Assembly (NCBI RefSeq): GCF_965661665.1
Contig: NZ_CBFIEO010000018.1
Span: 1 to 56,491 of the forward strand
Length of the DNA: 56,491 nucleotides
DNA from: Cognatiyoonia sp965661665
GTDB lineage: Bacteria; Pseudomonadota; Alphaproteobacteria; Rhodobacterales; Rhodobacteraceae
Reading direction: 5' to 3'
Shown: piece after piece, positions 1 to 8,054 of the stretch
How the letters are laid out: every line of letters begins with the position of its first letter
Numbering within the stretch: the first letter of the stretch is position 1
Translations under genes and position numbers: made by a program
The notes under the pieces: model-generated
What the model was told of the DNA's origin: nothing
The model's input: only the letters and a program-made list of their open reading frames with translations
The model's database searches: none

Positions 1-119
1 GCAAAGTTCAAACCGCAGGCTTCAATTCGTATCAATACCTGACCGGCAGAGGGGGCCGGAAGATCAATTTCGACGCACTGTGGTGCAGCCTCAAAACTGC
101 TGACTTGGAAGGCTTTCAT
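1..119 (-). CDS. N-terminus of a quinone oxidoreductase / zinc-type alcohol dehydrogenase family protein (cut by window edge)
   Basis: Reading leftwards from an ATG at 119, the frame stays open to the window edge (39 codons). The start MKAFQVSSF and the stretch LIRIEACGLNF match the N-terminal GroES-like fold of medium-chain dehydrogenase/reductase proteins of the NADPH:quinone oxidoreductase type, where the motif continues as NFAD. A GGAG ribosome site lies just upstream of the start on this strand (about 125-131). The catalytic and nucleotide-binding parts lie outside the window, so substrate and cofactor cannot be judged. It is divergent from the XRE regulator that follows. Confidence 0.7.
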   Translation of the reverse strand, partial: MKAFQVSSFEAAPQCVEIDLPAPSAGQVLIRIEACGLNF

Positions 120-387
120 GTGTCTATCTCCGACCGACTCAACTTGCAGGTGGCGGTTTACTCGGCTCTTCTGGCGATGAATATCCCCAAAATTAGCCAT
201 GATCTCAGTCAATTCGGGCTTTTTGGCCGAATGTAACCTATCCTTTAGTTAGACACCCATAATACAACCCTTGCGTGGATTGAGTCTGCGACCTGATCAT
301 TATTTTACCAGGCGATTTTTTTGCGTCGTGAAAGAAAGGTTTGCTTGTTTGGCTATACTCACGTCAGCAAGCGAAGGAGAAGACATC

Positions 388-759
388 ATGAAACACCCTG
401 TTGATGTATATGTGGGCAAGCGCATTCGTCACCATCGCTGGATGACGGGCACAACGCAACAGCAGCTCGCCGAAGCCGTTGGAGTTAAATTTCAGCAAAT
501 CCAGAAATATGAAACCGGGATGAACCGGGTCAGCGCCTCCCGACTTTGGGACATCTCGAACGTGCTCGACGTTCATATTTCGTACTTCTTTGAAGGTTTG
601 GACGAAGATGGGTCCGAACGGAAAGAACAAGCGGGCGCAACTGGTGACATCCTGACAGATAAGGAAGCACTAGAGCTTCTGCGCTCTTATTACGCGATTC
701 CTAAAAATCAGCGTCGCCGTCTCTTTGATCTTGCGCGGGTGCTTAGCGGCGCCGCATAA
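388..759 (+). CDS. XRE-family helix-turn-helix transcriptional regulator
   Basis: 123 aa. An N-terminal HTH_XRE domain (about residues 8-65) contains the recognition region QQQLAEAVGVKFQQIQKYE, followed by an acidic linker and a C-terminal segment (KEALELLRSYYAIP...RRRLFDLARVL) typical of short alphaproteobacterial XRE repressors. I place the start at 388 rather than at the more upstream in-frame 271, because an AAGGAG ribosome site (374-379) sits 8 nt before it and the HTH then begins at the usual distance. A TATACT box at 354-359 could be a -10 element but has no convincing -35 partner. The target is unknown; the divergent oxidoreductase gene is one possibility. Confidence 0.85.
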   Translation: MKHPVDVYVGKRIRHHRWMTGTTQQQLAEAVGVKFQQIQKYETGMNRVSASRLWDISNVLDVHISYFFEGLDEDGSERKEQAGATGDILTDKEALELLRSYYAIPKNQRRRLFDLARVLSGAA

Positions 760-823
760 GGACGCGAGGGCGCTTTGAACGGCGTCCCCTCATCCTTGTG
801 TTGGAAAATGGGGCCCCGTCGCT

Positions 824-1630
824 GTGCTGAACCGCCAAGACGAAGAAGACATCAAACGTGTTGCGCACCTTGCGGCTGACGCGGCACGTTTGGAAACGCT
901 GAAATCGTTTCGCAAAACCAACCTACAGACCGAAGACAAAGGCGAGGGGCATTTTGATCCCGTGACGGTGGCCGACCGTGAAGCGGAGCAGGCCATTCGC
1001 GCCATCCTTGCTGCCGAACGACCTGACGATGGGATCATTGGCGAAGAATTTGGCACGTCAGAAGGTTCCAGTGGCCTCACGTGGGTGCTCGACCCAATCG
1101 ATGGGACGCGTGGCTACATCAGCGGCACACCGACTTGGGGGACGCTTATTTCGGTTGGCAACAACGAGGGGCCGATCTTTGGACTAATTGATCAGCCCTA
1201 CATTGGTGAGCGGTTCTTTGGCGGCACAGGCGGTGCTGGCATGAAGGGTCCACACGGCGCGACAGATCTCAAAGTGAGCACTCAAACCACTCTCTCGGAC
1301 GCGCTGCTGATGTCGACTTTCCCTGAAATTGGTTCTGACGACGAACGCCGCGCATTTCTGGCGGTTGAGAGAGAGGTCAAACTGACCCGCTACGGCATGG
1401 ATTGCTATGGCTATGCGCTGCTGGCCTCGGGTACCGTTGATCTGGTCATTGAAGCGGGCCTCGCTGCCTACGACATTCATGCAGGCGTTGCCGTGATCGA
1501 AGCCGCAGGCGGCATCGTCACCACGTGGGATGGAAAGCCTGCGCATAACGGCGGGCGCATCCTTGCGGCGGCCACACCTGACTTGCATGCAGCTGCGCTG
1601 GGCCTGCTGCAAGCCGCCTTGGATGACTGA
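824..1630 (+). CDS. hisN: Inositol-monophosphatase-family phosphatase, probable histidinol-phosphatase (HisN type)
   Basis: 268 aa, GTG start. Motifs of the Mg2+-dependent inositol monophosphatase superfamily are intact: GEEFG (E74/E75), DPIDGTRGY (D90, D93) and the C-terminal YDIHAGVAVIEAAGG. The TRGY variant and overall length fit the HisN group, which dephosphorylates L-histidinol phosphate in histidine synthesis. Members of this superfamily can also act on inositol phosphate or 3'-phosphoadenosine phosphate, so the substrate is inferred from similarity only. The stop overlaps the start of the next gene by 8 bases, suggesting translational coupling. Confidence 0.8.
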   Translation: MLNRQDEEDIKRVAHLAADAARLETLKSFRKTNLQTEDKGEGHFDPVTVADREAEQAIRAILAAERPDDGIIGEEFGTSEGSSGLTWVLDPIDGTRGYISGTPTWGTLISVGNNEGPIFGLIDQPYIGERFFGGTGGAGMKGPHGATDLKVSTQTTLSDALLMSTFPEIGSDDERRAFLAVEREVKLTRYGMDCYGYALLASGTVDLVIEAGLAAYDIHAGVAVIEAAGGIVTTWDGKPAHNGGRILAAATPDLHAAALGLLQAALDD

Positions 1631-2957
1631 GACGCTCCTCAAGAACGCACGTTGCGTCCTGACGATGAATGACGCGCAGGATGAGCTGCGAGGCGTGGAT
1701 ATTCGGATTAAAGACGGCGTGATCACCGAAATCGGGCAGGGGCTTGCGTCGTCGGGGGCGGTGGTTCTGGCTGACAGCACCCTCATCACGCCCGGCCTCG
1801 TCAACACCCATCACCACCTCTACCAAACCCTGACCCGCGCAGTTCCAGGTGGGCAAGATGCGCTGCTGTTTGGGTGGTTGCAACGACTTTACCCGATCTG
1901 GGCGAAGTTCGGGCCAGAGGAGATGTTCATCTCCGCCCAAATCGGCCTTGCCGAGCTCGCGCTATCGGGCTGCACAATGTCGTCTGACCACCTATACCTC
2001 TATCCCAACGGCGCACGCCTCGATGATACCATCGCAGCAGCGGGGGAAGTGGGCCTCAGGTTCCACCCAACACGCGGAGCGATGAGCATTGGCGAAAGCG
2101 ATGGCGGTCTGCCGCCGGACAGTCTTGTGGAAAAAGAGGAGGCAATCCTCAACGACTGCATCCGCGTCGTGGACCAATTCCACGACCCCAATCCGGGTGC
2201 GATGGTCCGCGTCGGGCTGGCCCCATGCTCGCCCTTCTCCGTCACGCACGATCTGATGCGGGAGGCGGCACTGCTCGCCCGCGACAAAGGTGTCATGCTC
2301 CACACCCACCTAGCCGAAAATGATGAAGACATCGCCTATTCGCTGGAAAAATTCGGCTGCCGTCCGGGGCAATATGCCGAAGACCTCGGTTGGACGGGGG
2401 ATGACGTTTGGCATGCTCACTGCGTGAAACTTGATGGGAAAGAGATTGATCTTTTTGCCAAAACCAAAACCGGCGTCGCACATTGCCCGTGCTCCAATTG
2501 CCGGCTTGGTTCCGGCATCGCCCCTGTCCGCGCAATGCGCGATGCGGGAGTCCCGGTTGCGCTGGGCGTTGATGGATCGGCCAGCAATGACGTCGGAAAC
2601 CTTGTCACCGAAGCTCGCCAAACGATGCTGTTGCAACGTGTGGCGTTAGGAGCAGACGCTATGTCCGCCCGCGAAGCGCTGACCATCGCAACCCGCGGCG
2701 GGGCGGAGGTTTTGGGCCGCGGCGATTGCGGCCAGATCGCTGTAAGCAAACGCGCCGACATCGCGCTTTGGGATTTGAAGAGTATTGAGGCTGCTGGGTC
2801 TTGGGATCCCGCAGCGTTGCTGCTGGCAGGGCCAAGAAAGGTTAAACACCTCTTTGTCGAAGGGCGTCAGGTGGTCCGCGATGGAACTATCACGACGATC
2901 GACCTGCCAAGGGTGATTGAACGCCAGAACCAGCTGGCTGCCGCGCTCGCTAACTGA
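1623..2957 (+). CDS. 8-oxoguanine deaminase-type amidohydrolase
   Basis: 444 aa. Amidohydrolase-superfamily protein of the AtzB/TrzN/8-oxoguanine deaminase subgroup. The metal-binding HxH lies in NTHHHLYQTL (H63/H65), with HTHLAEN, HCVKLD and the distal Asp motif GVDGSASND downstream. The expected reaction is hydrolytic deamination of 8-oxoguanine to urate, a purine damage/salvage step in the cytoplasm. The ATG at 1623 is preferred over in-frame codons inside hisN because the protein then begins with the normal N-terminal beta-sandwich (MTETLLKNA). The upstream hisN overlaps by 8 bases. A convergent guanine deaminase follows, supporting a purine role. Confidence 0.85.
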   Translation: MTETLLKNARCVLTMNDAQDELRGVDIRIKDGVITEIGQGLASSGAVVLADSTLITPGLVNTHHHLYQTLTRAVPGGQDALLFGWLQRLYPIWAKFGPEEMFISAQIGLAELALSGCTMSSDHLYLYPNGARLDDTIAAAGEVGLRFHPTRGAMSIGESDGGLPPDSLVEKEEAILNDCIRVVDQFHDPNPGAMVRVGLAPCSPFSVTHDLMREAALLARDKGVMLHTHLAENDEDIAYSLEKFGCRPGQYAEDLGWTGDDVWHAHCVKLDGKEIDLFAKTKTGVAHCPCSNCRLGSGIAPVRAMRDAGVPVALGVDGSASNDVGNLVTEARQTMLLQRVALGADAMSAREALTIATRGGAEVLGRGDCGQIAVSKRADIALWDLKSIEAAGSWDPAALLLAGPRKVKHLFVEGRQVVRDGTITTIDLPRVIERQNQLAAALAN

Positions 2958-4239
2958 CCTTCCGGCCCGCGACCCAGACATCCCTGATCGCACGATCATC
3001 GCCCATCATGATGGTTGGGAATATGGCATCCCAGACATCGTTTGCCCGCACGGCCCGTTGTTCAATTGCGGCAGTGGACACCAAATCCATCACTACAATA
3101 TCCGCCGCAGCTCCGGCACCCAAATGTCCAATCTCACCGCCCGCTTTCAGTGCGTGCGCCGACCCTTCGGTGGCCAGCCACATCAATTGGGAGGGATGCA
3201 AAGCGTCCCCCCGCAACTGTGCTATCTCATAAGCGGCCGCCATTGTGCGCAGCATTGAAAAGGACGAGCCGCCGCCCGTGTCCGTCGCCAAACCAACAGG
3301 CAAACCGCGCTCCTTCAAGCCTGCCATGTCAAACAACCCCGACCCGATGAAGGTGTTCGACGTTGGGCAATGCACAACTGCTGCGCCCACGTCTGATAAC
3401 CGATTAACTTCACGTGGCTTTAAATGAATCGAATGACCAAAAAGCCCGTTTTCCCCCAGCAACCCACAAGTCTCATAGGTATCCAGATAATCCCGCGCGT
3501 CAGGGAATAACTCTTCGACCCAAATCAATTCCGCCGGCTGTTCGCTCAAATGCGTCTGCATTAACACGTCGGGATGCTCCGCCCAGAGCGCGCCCAAAGC
3601 TTGCAATTGCTCCGGTGTCGATGTCGGCGAAAACCGCGGCGTGATCGCATAGCGCGCCCGCGCGCGTCCATTCCAATGTTCCAGCAATTGTTTGCTGTCA
3701 TCGTAGGCTGATTGGGCAGTGTCCCGCAGGCTATCTGGCGCGTTCCGATCCATACAGGTTTTGCCCGCCACAACCGCCATCCCACGCGCCTCAGCCGCTT
3801 CAAAAAACGCATCCACACTTTCGGGATGGATCGTGCAAAAGCTGGTCAGGGTCGTCGTGCCATGCGCCAGCGCCAAATCCAGCGTTCGCCCCGCGACCTC
3901 ATCTGCGTAAACCTTGTCTCCAAATCGCGACTCTTCGGGAAAGGTGTAGGTGTTGAGCCAGTCAATTAGCTGCTTGCCCCAACTCGCGATGATGCCCGTC
4001 TGCGGGTAGTGCATATGCGCATCGACAAACCCCGCTGTGATCAAATCCCGCCCGTAATCGGTGACCTCAGCGTCGGGATGTTTGGCCCGAAGCGCGGCCG
4101 CATCGCCCACTGCTAAAATGCGCTCCCCCTCAATCAAAACCGCGCCAGAGGTGTTCACAAGGGCCACCTCATCCCAAGGGGCATGGAACGGATCGTCCGA
4201 AAACGTGAGTGTTTGGCCAAGAAGGAGATGTGTCGTCAT
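2950..4239 (-). CDS. guaD: Guanine deaminase
   Basis: 429 aa. It converts guanine to xanthine and ammonia. Family motifs are intact: GFVDAHMHYPQTG (HxH at H75/H77), QTHLSE, and CPTSNTFIGSGLFD, which is characteristic of guanine deaminases. Length fits the family (about 430 aa). It is convergent with the 8-oxoguanine-type deaminase, and the two 3' ends overlap by 8 bases, so their stop codons lie inside each other's last codons. The start MTTHLLLGQ at 4239 leaves about 100 bases of divergent promoter space to mgtE. Confidence 0.92.
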   Translation of the reverse strand: MTTHLLLGQTLTFSDDPFHAPWDEVALVNTSGAVLIEGERILAVGDAAALRAKHPDAEVTDYGRDLITAGFVDAHMHYPQTGIIASWGKQLIDWLNTYTFPEESRFGDKVYADEVAGRTLDLALAHGTTTLTSFCTIHPESVDAFFEAAEARGMAVVAGKTCMDRNAPDSLRDTAQSAYDDSKQLLEHWNGRARARYAITPRFSPTSTPEQLQALGALWAEHPDVLMQTHLSEQPAELIWVEELFPDARDYLDTYETCGLLGENGLFGHSIHLKPREVNRLSDVGAAVVHCPTSNTFIGSGLFDMAGLKERGLPVGLATDTGGGSSFSMLRTMAAAYEIAQLRGDALHPSQLMWLATEGSAHALKAGGEIGHLGAGAAADIVVMDLVSTAAIEQRAVRANDVWDAIFPTIMMGDDRAIRDVWVAGRKVS

Positions 4240-4342
4240 AACAAAACACTATGCCCAATCAAAACTGGGGTAAATCTTTGCTTTCTCCCATTGTGAAGCG
4301 CGGCCAACGCAGTATGTTTTAAGCACATCAGGAGGGCGCATG

Positions 4343-5716
4343 ATGACCGAACACGTGGACATCCCAGAAGAAGAAGCCTTCGGTATTACCGACAAATTCG
4401 TCTCAGACATGATGGTGGCGGTGGACGCCAATGATGAGAATGAAGTCGTCCGCATCTTGGAGCCCTTGCACCCCGCTGACGTTGCGCACCTCATCGAACA
4501 GCTTGACCCCCGCGACCGGCGCAACTTCCTTACTGTTTGGCCCGGCGGGATCGAAGGCGACATCATCTCCGAGCTTGATGACAGCCTGCGGGAAGAGGTC
4601 ATCGATACACTGAACCGCGACGAGCTCGCTGAGGCGGTCCAGCAGCTTGATTCCGACGATGTTGTCGACCTGATTGAAGACCTTGATGACCAGCAGACAG
4701 AAGCTGTTCTTGAGGCGCTGGACGACACCGACCGCGCCCTTGTCGAACAGGCGCTGGCCTATCCAGAAGAATCCGCCGGTCGTCACATGCAGGTCGAGCT
4801 GGTCCGCGCGCCCGAACATTGGACGGTAGGCGATGCGATCGACTATCTGCGGTCTGACGTCGAACTGCCCGATCAGTTTTACCACATCATCCTCGTCGAT
4901 CCACGCATGAAGCCCGTGGGTTACGTCACTTTGGGCCGCGTGCTGAGCTCAAAGCGCTCAACGCCTTTGAAAGAGGTGTTGGAAGACACCTTCCGCACCT
5001 TCCATGTTGCCCAAGACGTTGAAGAAGTGGCGCAAGCGATCAACCACTATCACATGATCACTGCCCCCGTGGTTGATGACGATGACAGGCTTATCGGTGT
5101 CATCACCATCGACGACGCGATGGCGTTTCTGGAAGAAGCAGCCGAAGAAGACATCCTCCGCCTCGCTGGTGTGGGCGAAGGGTCGCTGTCCGACCGTGTG
5201 ATCAACACCACCCGTCAGCGTTTCCCTTGGCTTGCAGTGAACTTGGTGACGGCAATCCTCGCCTCACTTGTCATAGCGCTTTTCGAAGACGTTATTTCTG
5301 GCCTCGTCGCGATCGCGGTCTTGATGCCCATTGTGGCGTCGATGGGCGGCAACGCAGGCACTCAATCGCTAACAGTGGCCGTGCGCGCGCTTGCCACTCG
5401 CGACCTGACGGATGCCAACGTTTGGCGGGTCATCCGGCGGGAAATTCTTGTGGGTCTCTTCAACGGCCTGATCTTCGCCGTGGTCGTGGGCATTGTTGGC
5501 TTTGTCTGGTTCGGCAATCTGACCTTGGGTTTTGTCATCGCCGCCGCGATGGTCATCAACCTCGTGGTTGCGGGCCTTGCAGGCACGGGCATCCCTATCA
5601 TCCTTGAAAAGCTGGGGATTGACCCTGCACTCGCTTCCGGCGCCTTCGTGACAACCGTCACCGATGTTGTCGGCTTCTTTGTCTTCTTGGGACTGGCGGC
5701 ACTATGGCTGATCTGA
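4343..5716 (+). CDS. mgtE: Magnesium transporter MgtE
   Basis: About 457 aa inner-membrane Mg2+ channel/transporter. Order: acidic N-domain of helical repeats (roughly 30-130, LHPADVAHLIEQL), two CBS domains (roughly 140-265, MKPVGYVTLGRVL and LIGVITIDDAM), a plug helix, then five membrane segments with the pore signature PIVASMGGNAGTQSL. The N and CBS domains sense cytosolic Mg2+ in characterised MgtE proteins. Two ATGs lie next to each other (4340 and 4343). The AGGAGG site at 4330-4335 is spaced better for 4343. The last 13 bases overlap the next gene. Confidence 0.93.
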   Translation: MTEHVDIPEEEAFGITDKFVSDMMVAVDANDENEVVRILEPLHPADVAHLIEQLDPRDRRNFLTVWPGGIEGDIISELDDSLREEVIDTLNRDELAEAVQQLDSDDVVDLIEDLDDQQTEAVLEALDDTDRALVEQALAYPEESAGRHMQVELVRAPEHWTVGDAIDYLRSDVELPDQFYHIILVDPRMKPVGYVTLGRVLSSKRSTPLKEVLEDTFRTFHVAQDVEEVAQAINHYHMITAPVVDDDDRLIGVITIDDAMAFLEEAAEEDILRLAGVGEGSLSDRVINTTRQRFPWLAVNLVTAILASLVIALFEDVISGLVAIAVLMPIVASMGGNAGTQSLTVAVRALATRDLTDANVWRVIRREILVGLFNGLIFAVVVGIVGFVWFGNLTLGFVIAAAMVINLVVAGLAGTGIPIILEKLGIDPALASGAFVTTVTDVVGFFVFLGLAALWLI

Positions 5717-6258
5717 CCGTGATCAAAGCCGAGGCCCGAAAAGCCGCCTTCGCCCGTCGCAAGGACGCCCACGCGATGGGGCAAGGCACCGCTGGTCATC
5801 TGTCTGAAATCCTTTCTGGTCATCGGGGCGTGCCTCTTGCCGGGTACATGGCGATGCGGACGGAGATTGATCCGACGGCTGCGATGGAGGAGGCATCCGC
5901 CCACGGTCCTGTCGGCGTGCCGGTCATTCTGGGCGAAGGTCAACCGCTCAAGTTCCGAACATGGACGCCAGGCTGTGAAATGGAGCAGGGCGCATTCGGC
6001 GCGGACATCCCCAAAACGGGCGATTGGATGACGCCTGAGATTGTCATCGTCCCGCTCGTTGCCTTCGAATGCAAAGGCGGGCGGCTCGGCTATGGCGGCG
6101 GGTTCTACGACCGGACGCTTGAAGAGTTGCGCGCAAGACGACCCACACTGGCCATCGGTTTCGCTTATGCCGCGCAGGAGGCTGAAAGCTTGCCTTTGGA
6201 GCCAACGGACCAACCGCTCGACTACATCGTCACGGAACAGGGCATCATTATCTGCTGA
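5704..6258 (+). CDS. fthC: 5-formyltetrahydrofolate cyclo-ligase
   Basis: 184 aa. An ATP-dependent enzyme that turns 5-formyl-THF into 5,10-methenyl-THF. The N-terminal basic helix (EARKAAFARR), AGYMAMRTEIDP, and the ATP/substrate motif GGRLGYGGGFYDRTL near residue 125-140 are all present, and length is normal. It starts inside the end of mgtE (13-base overlap), implying co-transcription. thyA and folA at 50-51 kb feed the same folate pool but are not linked. Part of the older literature calls this gene ygfA. Confidence 0.92.
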   Translation: MADLTVIKAEARKAAFARRKDAHAMGQGTAGHLSEILSGHRGVPLAGYMAMRTEIDPTAAMEEASAHGPVGVPVILGEGQPLKFRTWTPGCEMEQGAFGADIPKTGDWMTPEIVIVPLVAFECKGGRLGYGGGFYDRTLEELRARRPTLAIGFAYAAQEAESLPLEPTDQPLDYIVTEQGIIIC

Positions 6259-6276
6259 GCATTCATTGCCAGCGCA

Positions 6277-6295
6277 GGGTTTGCGCCCTAAACCC
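6277..6295 (+). other. Hairpin just upstream of the YmdB-type gene
   Basis: GGGTTT (6277-6282) pairs with AAACCC (6290-6295) around a 7-base loop. The stem ends 5 bases before the ATG at 6301, and no Shine-Dalgarno sequence is visible. No T-tract follows, so a simple terminator is not indicated. Confidence 0.35.
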
Positions 6296-6300
6296 ACATC

Positions 6301-7116
6301 ATGAGAATTTTGTTTTTAGGCGATGTCGTCGGCCGTGGCGGTCGCAAAGCGGTTGCTACCGAACTTCCCAAGCTGCGAGAGGCGTGGAATCTCGATTTCG
6401 TTGTTGTGAATGGGGAAAATGCGACGTCCGGTATGGGGCTTTCTGGCGCCCATGCTAAGGGGTTGCTCGAAGCAGGAGCAGATGTCATCACGCTGGGTGA
6501 TCACGCCTTTGATCAAAAGGACATGATGACGTTCATCACTCAAGAACAACGTATCATCCGCCCGATCAACTTCTCCAAAGCCGCACCTGGTGTCGGCGCA
6601 CGCGTGTTCATTGCCACAAATAGTCGCAAAGTGTTGGTCGCGCAGGTCTTGGGCCAGGTTTTCATGAAACGGGCGTTTGATGATCCATTCTCCGCCCTCG
6701 ACTCGGTGCTAAAGCAATACCCGATGGGCGGGCAGGTTCAGGCCAGCGTCATCGACATCCACTGCGAAGCCACATCGGAAAAGATGGCCGTGGGCCACTA
6801 TTGCGCGGGTCGCGCCAGCCTCGTTGTCGGCACCCACACCCATGTCGCCACCGCCGATGCGATGATCCTACCGGGTGGAACTGGGTATCTCACAGATGCA
6901 GGCATGTGCGGTGATTACAACTCCGTCATTGGGATGGAGAAAGAAGAACCGCTACGCCGCTTTATCACCGGAATGCCGAAAGACCGTTTTGCCCCCGCGA
7001 TGGGGGAGGCGACCTTGTCCGGCGTCTACATCGAAACCGATGATCGGACCGGCCAAACCAAACGGATCGAGATGGTGCGCCACGGCGGAATCTTGCAAGG
7101 CGCCGGCCCCGTATGA
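6301..7116 (+). CDS. YmdB-family (TIGR00282) metallophosphoesterase
   Basis: 271 aa. A calcineurin-like phosphoesterase of the YmdB/DR1281 family, whose studied members hydrolyse cyclic nucleotides. Metal-site motifs are visible: GDVVGRGG (D8), VNGENA, LGDHAFD, IHCEATSEK and GTHTHVATAD. At the place where many family members have GNH this protein has GDH. It is followed by an EamA transporter with a 4-base ATGA overlap, so the pair is translationally coupled. Cellular role in alphaproteobacteria is not established. Confidence 0.88.
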   Translation: MRILFLGDVVGRGGRKAVATELPKLREAWNLDFVVVNGENATSGMGLSGAHAKGLLEAGADVITLGDHAFDQKDMMTFITQEQRIIRPINFSKAAPGVGARVFIATNSRKVLVAQVLGQVFMKRAFDDPFSALDSVLKQYPMGGQVQASVIDIHCEATSEKMAVGHYCAGRASLVVGTHTHVATADAMILPGGTGYLTDAGMCGDYNSVIGMEKEEPLRRFITGMPKDRFAPAMGEATLSGVYIETDDRTGQTKRIEMVRHGGILQGAGPV

Positions 7117-8048
7117 CACGGCAAGAGCAGGCGATGCTCACCTCAGCGCTCATCTTATTGGGCGCGCTCTGGGGCTTGATGCAGCCGATGGTCAAAACCG
7201 CTGTCAATGGCGGGTATCAACCGCTTGGCATGGTCTTTGTGCAAATGCTGGTCGCAACGGTCTTGCTGGGGGCTATTCAGGTCCGCCGCCTCGGTCGCTT
7301 GCCTTTTAGTAAAGGCCCTGTCGCGATCTGGATCATGCTGGCCTTCGTCGGCACTATCCTTCCGAACAGCGCTAGCTATGAGGCGTTGAAGTCCATTCCA
7401 GCGGGCATTTATGCTGTCCTGATCGCCACAATTCCGATGATGTCATTCCCCATTGCGCTGGCATTTCGAAACGAAACCTTCTCTGCCAGACGCCTCTTGG
7501 GCCTGCTTGCAGGGCTGGCGGGCGTGGCCTGCATCGTCTTGCCAGATGCCAGCCTTCCGGAACGCGCCATGCTCGCTGCGATCCCTTTGGCGCTAATCGC
7601 ACCCTTTTGCTACGCGCTTGAAGGCAACCTCGTCGCCCGCTTCGGCACCGCTGGTATGGACGCGATCCAAGTAATGTTCGGGGCATCCGCTATCGGTGCG
7701 GCAATCTCCCTGCCGTTGGCGATCAAAACGGGCCAGCTCATCATCCCTGCGGCCCCTTTCACAGCGCCGGATTACGCGCTGTTCGTTGCCTCTGCCATCC
7801 ACGCCTTTGTCTATGTCGTCTACGTCTGGCTCGTCGGGCGGGCAGGGCCGCTTTTCGCGGCACAGGTCAGCTATTGGGTGACGGGCTTTGGTGTTCTTTG
7901 GTCGATGCTGCTGTTGGGAGAGCGGTATTCTGGCTGGATCTGGATTGCGATTGTTTTCATGGCGCTGGGCCTCAGCCTTGTGCAGCCACGGCGCCCTATT
8001 GCAGCGCCACCGCCGACAGGTGATAGTGAAGCAACCCCAACGGCTTAA
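7113..8048 (+). CDS. EamA/DMT-family transporter
   Basis: 311 aa with about ten hydrophobic helices arranged as two EamA repeats (roughly 8-140 and 155-290). Motifs such as GALWGLMQPMVK near the N-terminus and the LLLGERYSGW segment near the end are typical of drug/metabolite transporters. It overlaps the YmdB-type gene by 4 bases. The substrate cannot be read from sequence. The C-terminus is a short Pro/Ala-rich tail (RRPIAAPPPTGD). Confidence 0.88.
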   Translation: MTRQEQAMLTSALILLGALWGLMQPMVKTAVNGGYQPLGMVFVQMLVATVLLGAIQVRRLGRLPFSKGPVAIWIMLAFVGTILPNSASYEALKSIPAGIYAVLIATIPMMSFPIALAFRNETFSARRLLGLLAGLAGVACIVLPDASLPERAMLAAIPLALIAPFCYALEGNLVARFGTAGMDAIQVMFGASAIGAAISLPLAIKTGQLIIPAAPFTAPDYALFVASAIHAFVYVVYVWLVGRAGPLFAAQVSYWVTGFGVLWSMLLLGERYSGWIWIAIVFMALGLSLVQPRRPIAAPPPTGDSEATPTA

Positions 8049-8054
8049 ATCGCA

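Noticed and set aside
4240..4342. 6S RNA or Mg2+ riboswitch before mgtE/fthC
   Set aside because: 6S RNA genes can adjoin fthC, but the gap is only about 100 bases and no long bulged helix or known riboswitch core was seen.
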